Positions 1 to 7,662 of a stretch of DNA of 24,194 bases are shown piece after piece; position 1 is the stretch's first letter; every line of letters begins with the position of its first letter. The position numbers and the translations under genes were made by a program. The notes under the pieces are model-generated. The model was not told where the DNA came from and ran no database searches. It saw only the letters and a program-made list of their open reading frames with translations. The DNA comes from Gammaproteobacteria bacterium (GTDB taxonomy: Bacteria > Pseudomonadota > Gammaproteobacteria > GRL18), in contig JAPVVU010000006.1 in the NCBI GenBank assembly GCA_028571885.1, positions 1-24,194 on the forward strand. Direction: 5' to 3'.

Positions 1-52
1 CTTGTTCTTGTTCTTGTTCTTGCTCTTGCTCTTGCTCTTGCTCTTCCACCAC
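1..52. repeat. Hexanucleotide tandem repeat (CTTGTT/CTTGCT)
   Basis: Three copies of CTTGTT are followed by four of CTTGCT, ending in CTTCCACCACC. Read on the plus strand in frame 1 it would give alternating Leu-Val and Leu-Ala; on the minus strand one frame gives alternating Glu-Gln. The repeat touches the window edge, so its full length is unknown. Such hexamer tracts change length by slippage without breaking a reading frame. Confidence 0.85.
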
Positions 53-203
53 CAGTGAGGAATATGATGCAGCAAGTGATGAGGGTGGAGGTGCCGTATA
101 GTCCCGGGGTTTTTGAAAACAGGGATGTTTTCATTAAGCGTTACAGGGACGTACTAGCAGCGTCCCCGGGACTATACGGCACCTCCACCTTCATCACGCT
201 TTA
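1..203 (+). other. Open frame running in from the left edge (possible 3' end of a gene)
   Basis: Plus frame 1 has no stop from position 1 to the TAA at 201-203. It starts as Leu-Val/Leu-Ala repeats and continues through ATG codons at 64 and 67. It runs straight through the inverted repeat at 64-212, so the frame may be open by chance. No domain is recognisable. It could be the tail of a gene whose start lies outside the window, or non-coding repeat DNA. The second is more likely because most of the frame is repeat sequence. Confidence 0.2.
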
Positions 204-212
204 AAGCATCAT
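64..212. repeat. Long inverted repeat downstream of trpB
   Basis: Arms at 78-109 and 164-195 are reverse complements over 32 bp with one mismatch. The match continues imperfectly outward to ATGATGC (64-70) and GCATCAT (206-212). The 54-nt loop has its own small hairpin, GAAAAC/GTTTTC at 115-132, and GGGACG (146-151) can pair with CGTCCC (161-166). The outer end lies 11 nt past the trpB stop, so on the minus strand the RNA would fold into a very stable hairpin that could end or protect the trpB transcript. There is no U-run. The size and symmetry also fit a dispersed palindromic (REP/MITE-like) element. Confidence 0.8.
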
Positions 213-222
213 TTCCGAACGA

Positions 223-1428
223 TCACTCAAGGTTTAATCTTTTCGCAACAAAATCAATGTCTTTATCGCCACGGCCACTGAGATTAATTAAAATGCGCTT
301 ATCCTTATCCAGCGTTGCAGCAAGTTTCATTGCATGAGCAACAGCATGAGCACTTTCAAGAGCGGGGATAATTCCCTCATGGAGAGATAAATCCATAAAG
401 GCATCCAGACATTCCTTATCGGTTGCGGACTCATATTGTACTCGTTCTATGTCTTTTAAATAGCAGTGCTGAGGACCAACGCCAGGATAATCCAGACCGG
501 AAGCAATAGAGTAAACAGGCAGCGGCTCACCTTCACTGTCCTGCAGCAGATAGCAGCTGAAACCATGAATGACTCCAGGGCTTCCTTTGCTCATTGTCGC
601 TGCATGATCAGGCGTATCCAGTCCTTTGCCTGATGGTTCAACACCAATCATTTGTACATTGTCATCATCCAGAAATGCGGTAAAGAGTCCTATCGCATTA
701 CTGCCGCCGCCGACACAGGCGATAAGATAATCAGGCAGCACATCTTCCATTTCCAAAAATTGTGCTCGGGCTTCAGTGCCGACAATCGATTGAAAATCTC
801 TGACCATCATTGGAAAGGGGTGTGGGCCAACAACAGAGCCGATAGCATAGAGCGAGTTAACAGGATCCTGGAGGTAGGCTTCAAAAGCACTGTCGACTGC
901 ATCTTTCAGGGTTCTTGTACCACGACTGACGGGAATAAGATCTGCACCAAGAATTTTCATGCGTATCACATTAGGATGTTCTTTTTCGATATCAACTTCA
1001 CCCATATGTACTTCACATTTTATACCTACCAGAGAACAGGCTGTGGCTAAAGCAACGCCATGCTGACCGGCGCCGGTTTCTGCCAGAACTTTGGTTTTAC
1101 CCATGTGTTTAGCAAGCAGTGCTTCACCCAGGCAGTGATTAATTTTATGTGCCCCGGTATGATTCAAATCTTCCCTTTTTAAATAGATTTGAGCACCGCC
1201 GCATTTTTCACTCAGATTTTTTGCATGGTAGACAGGGCTGGGTCGACCAACAAAATGAGTCAATAAATCGGCAAGCTCATTTTTAAAGTCATCAGTGTCT
1301 TTTATTTCCAGATAGGCATCATTTATACCATCCATTATGGCTTTGAGTTCAGGCGGTAATTGCTGACCACCATATTCTCCAAAAAATCCATTATCATCGG
1401 GCATCGGTAAGAAGTTGCTATTACTCAT
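223..1428 (-). CDS. trpB: Tryptophan synthase beta chain (lone trpB)
   Basis: This PLP enzyme condenses indole with L-serine to make tryptophan in the cytoplasm, normally as an alpha2-beta2 complex with TrpA. The 401 residues match the usual length. Visible motifs are HKINH with the expected PLP lysine K95, the ETGAGQHG loop with catalytic E117, the GGGSNA phosphate-binding loop (240-245) and the C-terminal NLSGRGDKD. The ATG is preceded by AAGGAT at good spacing. No trpA, trpF or other trp gene adjoins it: the upstream neighbour is a divergent kinase. The region around 285-315 (HGFSCYLLQD, then YSIASGLDYPGVGPQH) differs from the E. coli enzyme, which suggests a different TrpB lineage, perhaps a second copy. 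Function as a tryptophan or indole synthase is near certain; whether it is the main copy is not known. Confidence 0.95.
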   Translation of the reverse strand: MSNSNFLPMPDDNGFFGEYGGQQLPPELKAIMDGINDAYLEIKDTDDFKNELADLLTHFVGRPSPVYHAKNLSEKCGGAQIYLKREDLNHTGAHKINHCLGEALLAKHMGKTKVLAETGAGQHGVALATACSLVGIKCEVHMGEVDIEKEHPNVIRMKILGADLIPVSRGTRTLKDAVDSAFEAYLQDPVNSLYAIGSVVGPHPFPMMVRDFQSIVGTEARAQFLEMEDVLPDYLIACVGGGSNAIGLFTAFLDDDNVQMIGVEPSGKGLDTPDHAATMSKGSPGVIHGFSCYLLQDSEGEPLPVYSIASGLDYPGVGPQHCYLKDIERVQYESATDKECLDAFMDLSLHEGIIPALESAHAVAHAMKLAATLDKDKRILINLSGRGDKDIDFVAKRLNLE

Positions 1429-1504
1429 GGAATGATCCTTGTTATTATCAGGTGTTAAGTTTTTTATATTTATTGATGTCTCAACCTGACCAAAGTTAAC
1501 ATAT

Positions 1505-1537
1505 TGTTAGAAAATAGCCTACACTATTATTCTAACA
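1505..1537. promoter_or_regulatory. Palindrome in the trpB/kinase divergent region
   Basis: TGTTAGAAAATAG (1505-1517) pairs with CTATTATTCTAACA (1524-1537) with a one-base bulge. It lies in the 233-bp gap between two divergent genes. TTGTTA (1504-1509) and TATTAT inside it resemble plus-strand promoter elements, but the spacing of about 15 is short. It could be an operator for either gene. It does not resemble the E. coli TrpR operator. Confidence 0.35.
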
Positions 1538-1661
1538 GCCTATGAATTTATGAAAAATTCTATTCGTCTATTCAAATTGGGCTTATAGGGTTATAGCATA
1601 TTGATGAACCAGGAATATCAATTATTAACTGGAATTAAAAAGATAAAGACACGAACCTGAT

Positions 1662-3602
1662 ATGCAGCCAAAAATTTATTCTTTAGAGTTTCACTGTACA
1701 GCTAAGGGAGATTTTCTTTTTTGTTCTGCTGATTCGGCTTTACTAAAAAGGTTAGGTTATACTCAGGAAACCCTTAGCCTGGATCGATTGGGGCTCAATT
1801 GGGAGTCATTATCTTTATTAAAAAACTTCCTGTCAGAGGCACGCTCTACTTCTCCTGCCACTTCTCCTTCCAGTGTTCATCCTAAGGCGGAAATACCAGT
1901 AAAGACTCTGACATTACAGAATAAGTCAGGGAAAAAAATTCAATTTTCTGCTTTTTGTTCGTCGCTTGCTCCTATACAGGAAGTTTTTGGCGAAGACATT
2001 TTAGAACAAGACCTTTTAGAACAAGACCTTTCAGCGCTGACACTCTTTCTGGTTGATACGGAACCTTTTGCTCAAGCTGAGACTGAACTGAGAAAAAATG
2101 AAGAGAAGTATCGTGAACTGGTTGAAAATGCAAACTCAATTATTCTGCGTTGGGATAAACATGGTTTTATTACCTACTTTAATGAATTTGCACAGCGACT
2201 TTTTGGTTATACAGAAGATGAAATTATTGGTCAGCACGTCATGGATACCATTGTTCCCCGGACGGAATCAACGGGACGTGATTTATCGCCTCTGATGAAT
2301 GATATCTGTGAGCACCCGGAAAATTATGAGTCCAATGTAAATGAGAATTGTACTAAAGAGGGCAAGCGTGTCTGGATAAACTGGACCAACAAAATTCTTA
2401 AAGATGATGCAGGTGTTATTATTGGTGCATTGAGTATTGGTACCGACATTACTCGACAAAAGCAGATGGAAGAAGAGCTTCGACATAAACACAAAATGGA
2501 TGCTATCGGGCAGTTGGCCGGGGGGATGGCGCATGATTTTAATAATATGCTGCATGGTTTAATGGGCTTTGCTGAAATTATTCAGTCCCGGCTGGAAGAT
2601 GAGAAGTTAAAAGGCTTTGCCGGAAAAATTATTACTATTGCCAGACAATCCTCTGAACTGACAGGTCAGCTATTGGCTTTTGCACGCAAAGGGCAGTACC
2701 AGCTGGTTACAATTGATATTCACCATGAAGTTGCAGAACTTATCAACATGCTGGAACATATGCTGGATAAAAAAATTAATATTGAATCCTCTCTGATGGC
2801 CATGGAATCTTGTATAGAGGGTGATTCGACACAGATAAAAAATTCATTACTTAATCTTGCGCTTAATGCAAAGGATGCAATGCCTGAAGGTGGTACGCTT
2901 AAATTTACCAGTGCAAATATCGCTGTGACAGAAGCTATTATTCAGGAACACGGGTTGAATGTGATTCCTGGTGATTATCTTAAGCTGGATGTCGTTGATA
3001 CGGGGGATGGCATCAGTGATGAAATCAGGGATCATATTTTTGAGCCGTTTTTTACCACAAAAAAACGTGATAAAGGTACTGGAATGGGGCTTGCCGTCGT
3101 CTATGGCACTGTGGCGAATCATGGTGGTGAAATTCTGATTGAAAGCCAATTGGGAAAGGGCTGCTGTTTTTCTTTATACCTGCCGGTTTGCCGAAAACAA
3201 CCGGAAATTGTCGAAGAAATAGAGAAATTCCCCAAGGGCAATGGACGCATAATGTTAGTTGATGATGAAGAAGCGATCCGAACATACGCTCAGATTTTAT
3301 TTGCACAGCATGATTATCAGATAGAAACCTGCAGCAATGGTTTTGAAGCGGTTGAACGTTATCAACAGTCAAAAGAACCGATTGATTTAGTGATTTTAGA
3401 TATGATTATGCCTAAAATGGGCGGGCAGGAAGCTTTTCGTCAATTGAAAGCATTTGATCCGAATGTAAAAGTGGTTATTGCATCAGGTTATGGTCTTGAT
3501 AACGAAATACAAGCTATCATCGATGAAGGTGCCATTGATTTTATTCAAAAGCCATTTACGATAAAGTGTCTGTCAAAAATTCTGAACAAAGCAATTAGTT
3601 AG
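1662..3602 (+). CDS. PAS-domain hybrid sensor histidine kinase with C-terminal receiver
   Basis: A 646-residue cytoplasmic sensor kinase that should autophosphorylate on histidine and pass phosphate to its own receiver. A degenerate PAS-like segment occupies about 1-130 and a clear PAS domain about 145-268. HisKA follows with H291 in AHDFNNML, then an HATPase domain with N402 in the N-box, DTGDG (446-450), FEPFFTTK (460-467) and GTGMGL (472-477). The receiver (about 528-646) has DD at 534-535, phospho-acceptor D580, S608 and K630. No membrane segment is visible, so the signal is probably intracellular (redox, ligand or light through PAS). No output regulator gene adjoins it; the next gene is an exported thioredoxin-like protein. 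Residues 113-124 hold a 15-bp in-frame duplication. The ATG at 1662 lacks a clear Shine-Dalgarno sequence. The family is certain, the signal unknown. Confidence 0.95.
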   Translation: MQPKIYSLEFHCTAKGDFLFCSADSALLKRLGYTQETLSLDRLGLNWESLSLLKNFLSEARSTSPATSPSSVHPKAEIPVKTLTLQNKSGKKIQFSAFCSSLAPIQEVFGEDILEQDLLEQDLSALTLFLVDTEPFAQAETELRKNEEKYRELVENANSIILRWDKHGFITYFNEFAQRLFGYTEDEIIGQHVMDTIVPRTESTGRDLSPLMNDICEHPENYESNVNENCTKEGKRVWINWTNKILKDDAGVIIGALSIGTDITRQKQMEEELRHKHKMDAIGQLAGGMAHDFNNMLHGLMGFAEIIQSRLEDEKLKGFAGKIITIARQSSELTGQLLAFARKGQYQLVTIDIHHEVAELINMLEHMLDKKINIESSLMAMESCIEGDSTQIKNSLLNLALNAKDAMPEGGTLKFTSANIAVTEAIIQEHGLNVIPGDYLKLDVVDTGDGISDEIRDHIFEPFFTTKKRDKGTGMGLAVVYGTVANHGGEILIESQLGKGCCFSLYLPVCRKQPEIVEEIEKFPKGNGRIMLVDDEEAIRTYAQILFAQHDYQIETCSNGFEAVERYQQSKEPIDLVILDMIMPKMGGQEAFRQLKAFDPNVKVVIASGYGLDNEIQAIIDEGAIDFIQKPFTIKCLSKILNKAIS

Positions 3603-3605
3603 CGA

Positions 3606-6212
3606 ATGAGTCTGTCGGTGTTGCAAAAAAAAGAGGAAACAAACATTAACACGCTTAAAGTTTTATCAATAAATATTATTTTATTCATTATTTCTGCTAT
3701 TTCTTTGTATCCCGTCGATCTTGAAGCAAAAGCAGCAGCAAGTGCATCGATTGAACAACAAGGCACTGCATCTGAATTGAAACAGGAATGGATCACCGCT
3801 TATAAAAACAAAGGCAGTGATTATCAGCCCCGAACTGAACACCTGAACGCTGATGGCTCGCCAAAATATATTAACCGTTTGATCCTTGAAGAATCCCCTT
3901 ACTTAATTCAACACGCGCATAACCCGGTAAACTGGTATGCCTGGGGGGCAGAAGCCTTTGAAAAAGCACGTCGGGAAAATAAACCTATTTTCCTTTCGAT
4001 TGGCTATTCAACCTGTCACTGGTGTCACGTGATGGAAAGAGAAAGTTTTGATAATGAAGTAATGGCTGATTATCTGAATGAACATTTTATCGCTATTAAG
4101 GTTGATCGGGAACGACGCCCTGATGTTGATAAGATCTATATGACGGCCTTAATGATGATCAACGGCAGTGGCGGCTGGCCGATGTCATCCATTCTGACTC
4201 CCGAAGGCAAGCCCTTTTTCGCCGGTACCTACTTTCCTCCTGAAATGTTTATCCAGATATTACAACAGACATCTAAATTATGGCGGGAGGAAGAACCGCA
4301 ATTACGCAAAATTGCTGATAGAATTACCCTGGCCGTGCAAAACCGTCAACGCGGTCTGCAACAAGCTGAACATATCGGGAAAGAACGTATTCAAATGGCA
4401 GTGATTAATCTGCTCAATAATTTTGATGAACTGCAGGGGGGCTTTTCTTCTGCACCTAAATTCCCCAATGAGACCTATCTGTTTTTATTATTAGATACTG
4501 CTATCAGAGAACAGGACGCTGAAGTGTTAGCTGCTCTGGAATTGACCATGAGTCTCATGGCAGAAGGTGGTATTTACGACCAAATTGGCGGCGGTTTTCA
4601 TCGTTACTCAACAGATAATGAATGGCTGGTCCCGCATTTTGAAAAAATGCTCTACAATCAGGCTCATCTGGCCAGAACTTATCTGCAGCTTTATGCTATC
4701 ACCTATGATGAAGCGTACAAACGAGTGGTCACGCAAACCCTTGACTATGTGCTGCGTGAGATGCGTGAAGACAATGGTGGTTTTTTCTCTGCCAGTGACG
4801 CTGACAGTGAGGGTGAAGAGGGCAAGTTTTTCCTTTGGACTTATGACGAACTGAAGGATGAGGTGACGCAAACATTAGGCGCTGATTCTGCCAGCTTAGC
4901 TATTGCACTTTATGGGGTGACTAAAGACGGTAATTTTAGTGAGCAATCGATGCAAGAGGTGGCTGGCACGACAATATTAAATTTACCCGATTCGATTGAA
5001 GTCTATGCCAAAAATAATCAATTGGATTTGCATACGCTGTATCAAAATACGGATAGAATCAGAAGCATTTTGTATAAAAAACGGCTAAGTAGAATTGCGC
5101 CTGCTATTGATCGAAAAGTGGTGACCGCATGGAATGGTATGATGATTACTGTCTTTGCTCAGGCAGGCAAGCAATTTTATGAAGAAAAATACATTGATGC
5201 GGCGAAAAGAGTGGGTGATTTTCTTTGGCAAATCCATCATGTTGAGGGCCGATCTGAAAGTTCACCTAAATTATGGCGTGCAAGTCTGAATGGCAAGCCC
5301 TCTGTAACAGCAACACTGGGGGATTATGCTTATCTGGCTCAGGGGTATCTGGCTTTATTTGATGTGACAGAAGATCAAAAATGGCTGCAGCGAAGTAAGC
5401 AGCTTACCAGAGAAATGCTGCTTTTTTTCTGGGATAAAGAAGATGGTGCTTTTTATATGAGTGCCCTGGTTAATACCAAGGTTGCTACAAAAAAGGCTGA
5501 TACAAATAGCTCAGCGCAGGATGTGCCTCTTTTTAGTCGACCCAAAGATATTTATGATGGCGCGATTCCATCGGCGAATGCGGTGGCGTTGGAAGTCCTA
5601 TCGCAGCTGTATTATCGCACGGGTGATGAAAATTATAACACTAAAGCAATGGCGCTCATTGCTTCGCTGTCTTCAAAGATAAAAATCTCCCCGGAGTCAT
5701 TTTCCTATTTTCTTATGGCGGTGAACCAACTCAACTTCGGGGAATTATCTGATGTTCAATATGGCGGTAAAGGCCATGTACGTATCGAGAAAACGGATAT
5801 ATCACAACGTTCAATAGTGCCTCAGAAGAGTGCTTCTAAGCAAAAAATCGAAGTGGAAATCTATTTCACTATTGATGAAAACTGGCATATAAACAGCCGC
5901 TATCCAAATGATGAAGATTTAGTGCCGACATCGGTCTCAATGGGTGAGAAAGCAAAAAGGCGCTGGAAAATTATCCAGGCAGAATATCCGCAGGGAAAAG
6001 AGATTAAACTTAAATTTAATGACTCGCCTTTATCTCTCTATGAAAAATCAGTAGCGATTAAAGTGATTCTGGAATCGGTTCTGCTGGAAAATGACAAAGA
6101 GGCAGTCAAGCCGCTGGTGGCTATTCCATTGCAGATCAACTATCAAACCTGTAGTGATAAAGTCTGTCTGTTGCCAGAAAGCAAAATATTTTATGTTTTT
6201 CCAAAAAAATAA
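3606..6212 (+). CDS. Exported DUF255 (YyaL-like) thioredoxin-fold protein with C-terminal DsbD-alpha-like domain
   Basis: An 868-residue protein starting 3 nt after the kinase stop, which suggests translational coupling. Residues about 17-38 form a hydrophobic signal or anchor segment. The DUF255 thioredoxin-like domain covers about 86-250, with the hallmark STCHWCH (CxxC C137/C140) and GGWPMS. It is followed by the six-hairpin-like alpha-helical region typical of the YyaL/SPATA20 family to about 710. Residues about 745-868 look like the N-terminal DsbD/DsbC-corrector type beta domain, ending in a cysteine pair (C849, C854) in a QTCSDKVCLLP context. Family knowledge suggests disulfide or thiol chemistry, but no substrate is established. 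If exported, it would act in the periplasm, where the cysteine pairs could exchange disulfides. The domain fusion is the notable point; the DsbD-like call rests on pattern recognition only. Confidence 0.85.
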   Translation: MSLSVLQKKEETNINTLKVLSINIILFIISAISLYPVDLEAKAAASASIEQQGTASELKQEWITAYKNKGSDYQPRTEHLNADGSPKYINRLILEESPYLIQHAHNPVNWYAWGAEAFEKARRENKPIFLSIGYSTCHWCHVMERESFDNEVMADYLNEHFIAIKVDRERRPDVDKIYMTALMMINGSGGWPMSSILTPEGKPFFAGTYFPPEMFIQILQQTSKLWREEEPQLRKIADRITLAVQNRQRGLQQAEHIGKERIQMAVINLLNNFDELQGGFSSAPKFPNETYLFLLLDTAIREQDAEVLAALELTMSLMAEGGIYDQIGGGFHRYSTDNEWLVPHFEKMLYNQAHLARTYLQLYAITYDEAYKRVVTQTLDYVLREMREDNGGFFSASDADSEGEEGKFFLWTYDELKDEVTQTLGADSASLAIALYGVTKDGNFSEQSMQEVAGTTILNLPDSIEVYAKNNQLDLHTLYQNTDRIRSILYKKRLSRIAPAIDRKVVTAWNGMMITVFAQAGKQFYEEKYIDAAKRVGDFLWQIHHVEGRSESSPKLWRASLNGKPSVTATLGDYAYLAQGYLALFDVTEDQKWLQRSKQLTREMLLFFWDKEDGAFYMSALVNTKVATKKADTNSSAQDVPLFSRPKDIYDGAIPSANAVALEVLSQLYYRTGDENYNTKAMALIASLSSKIKISPESFSYFLMAVNQLNFGELSDVQYGGKGHVRIEKTDISQRSIVPQKSASKQKIEVEIYFTIDENWHINSRYPNDEDLVPTSVSMGEKAKRRWKIIQAEYPQGKEIKLKFNDSPLSLYEKSVAIKVILESVLLENDKEAVKPLVAIPLQINYQTCSDKVCLLPESKIFYVFPKK

Positions 6213-6244
6213 CCAAAAACTGAGTCAATCATCTCAATAGGAAA

Positions 6245-6333
6245 AATATTGCCGACCGGCTGTTAACCGTTAACTATTAATACTCCAGCTTTACAGTTGA
6301 GCGATAGACTATTAACCGTAAACAGGCAATATT
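6245..6333. repeat. Imperfect inverted repeat between the thioredoxin-like and MotY-like genes
   Basis: AATATTGCC (6245-6253) is the reverse complement of GGCAATATT (6325-6333). Inside it CTGTTAACCGTTAA (6260-6273) pairs with TTAACCGTAAACAG (6312-6325) with two mismatches. A small CGCC/GGCG hairpin follows at 6334-6345 with a short T-run. It could end the upstream operon or act in the leader of the next gene. Confidence 0.4.
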
Positions 6334-6370
6334 CGCCTTATGGCGTAGTTTTTGCATTTCATTTACCACC

Positions 6371-7555
6371 ATGAATAAAAACATTCACATAATTTCAATT
6401 ATCATCGCTATTTTTATTGTGTTCAATCAATCGCCTGCTTATGCCGCCGAACGCGAGTACATTGTACCTATGGAAAAATCAGTCTGGACCAGTAGTGGTA
6501 AAAAAAATCATGAATGCGGCTTATCTCAAATAATTCCATTTTATGGTGAAGGTAAATTCATCCATAAATCCGGTCACAAAGTGAAATTTGATTTACTCAG
6601 TGATGAACCTGTGATGACTGATAATGTCCAAATCCTTGTTCAATCAGAGCCGCCTTCCTGGCGTTATGATGATAAGGTCTTTGAAATCGGTCAATTTAAT
6701 TTTGAGCGTGGTCATAATCCGTTAATTGTTCAATCACCCTATGCCTCAAGAATGCTTCAGCAAGTTGAAAACGGTATGTCTCCAGTCATAATTTACCGTG
6801 ATATGGCAGATGGCCGGGATATTATTGCGGTGATGCTGTCACCAATCAATTTCCGTAAGGCTCTGGCTGAATATCGTGAGTGTGAAAAAACACTGCTGGA
6901 CTTTGATCTCGATGAAATTAAGAATCTGACACTCTATTTTGCCACCAATAAAGATATTTTAACAACACGTTCCAAGCGAGATCTGAAGAACGTTATACGC
7001 TATTTAAAAATGGATCCCAGTATTTTACAGGTTAAAATAAATGCTCATGCTGATTCTCGTGGACGCCGTCGATTTAATGATAAGCTGTCAGAAAGGCGCT
7101 CTGAGGCTGTGGTGAAATACTTACTTTCAGTGGGTGCAAAAGCAGAAATGCTCTATGCTGTCCATCATGGTGAACGCTCGCCTGGCCATACCAATAAAAC
7201 AGCCAGGGGGCGTTCAAAAAATCGCCGCGCTGATGTACAGTTGCTAAGCACTGCACCACCAACACCAGAAGAACAGAAAGCTATTGAAGACGCTAACAAA
7301 GCAGAACGTCGCCGCCAGTTAACAGAACGTTCTATTTTTAACCGTAAAATTTCAGAAGCAGAATCAGAGTCAAAGAACAAAGCTGATGACTTAACTGCAA
7401 CAACACAGGATAGAACTCAGGAAGTACAGGATAAAACCCAGTCTTTACAAGAATCAACTGAAAATGATGTCATTGATGATGAGCCTCCCGCCCCTAATTT
7501 TATAAATTTTGACCATTTAGTGGATAAAAATAACCAAAAAATTAAATCGGAGTAG
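6371..7555 (+). CDS. MotY-like OmpA-family peptidoglycan-binding protein
   Basis: A 394-residue exported protein. Residues 1-26 form a signal peptide ending in a YAA-type cleavage site. The segment about 28-170 (Y-I-V-P-M start, W and C-G-L-S-Q-I-I-P motif, then a FDLL strand) resembles the N-terminal domain of MotY, the sodium-motor T-ring protein. An OmpA C-terminal domain covers about 185-290, with HADSRGRRRFNDKLSERR and GRSKNRRADV holding the Asp and Arg expected to bind peptidoglycan. From about 297 on there is a highly charged, Gln/Glu-rich, probably disordered or coiled tail not expected in MotY. No flagellar gene is nearby, so a motor role is inference from similarity; a general envelope-anchoring role is equally possible. 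No clear Shine-Dalgarno sequence precedes the ATG. Confidence 0.75.
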   Translation: MNKNIHIISIIIAIFIVFNQSPAYAAEREYIVPMEKSVWTSSGKKNHECGLSQIIPFYGEGKFIHKSGHKVKFDLLSDEPVMTDNVQILVQSEPPSWRYDDKVFEIGQFNFERGHNPLIVQSPYASRMLQQVENGMSPVIIYRDMADGRDIIAVMLSPINFRKALAEYRECEKTLLDFDLDEIKNLTLYFATNKDILTTRSKRDLKNVIRYLKMDPSILQVKINAHADSRGRRRFNDKLSERRSEAVVKYLLSVGAKAEMLYAVHHGERSPGHTNKTARGRSKNRRADVQLLSTAPPTPEEQKAIEDANKAERRRQLTERSIFNRKISEAESESKNKADDLTATTQDRTQEVQDKTQSLQESTENDVIDDEPPAPNFINFDHLVDKNNQKIKSE

Positions 7556-7575
7556 GTTAGACGTCAAGAATCCGC

Positions 7576-7581
7576 TATAAT
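7576..7581 (+). promoter_or_regulatory. Candidate -10 element for argG
   Basis: A perfect TATAAT lies 87 bp before the argG start. The matching -35 position (7553-7558, TAGGTT) is poor, so this is a weak promoter call. It would give a leader containing the hairpin at 7594-7620. Confidence 0.35.
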
Positions 7582-7593
7582 TGCCCACTTCAA

Positions 7594-7620
7594 AAATCTA
7601 TTTATTGATTAAATAGATTT
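7594..7620. promoter_or_regulatory. Perfect 11-bp inverted repeat in the argG leader
   Basis: AAATCTATTTA (7594-7604) and TAAATAGATTT (7610-7620) are exact reverse complements around a 5-nt loop. The stem is AT-rich and not followed by a U-run, so an operator or leader hairpin is likelier than a terminator. It lies 43-69 bp upstream of the argG start. Confidence 0.5.
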
Positions 7621-7662
7621 ATTAAACCGATATTAATTCAATGAATATGGGAGAAATTCTCG

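Noticed and set aside
1..52. Minus-strand Glu-Gln repeat frame
   Set aside because: It runs off the window, has no ATG start in view and a TGA lies upstream in frame near 131, so it is not supported as a gene.
652..1050. 132-residue plus-strand frame antisense to trpB
   Set aside because: It lies inside a clearly coded trpB, has no domain and no ribosome site.
1480..1540. TrpR operator for trpB
   Set aside because: The dyad there shares no core with the E. coli operator sequence.
7628..7650. ATTCAATGAAT palindrome as an ArgR box before argG
   Set aside because: ATTCA and TGAAT are in the reverse order of an ARG box and the spacing is wrong.
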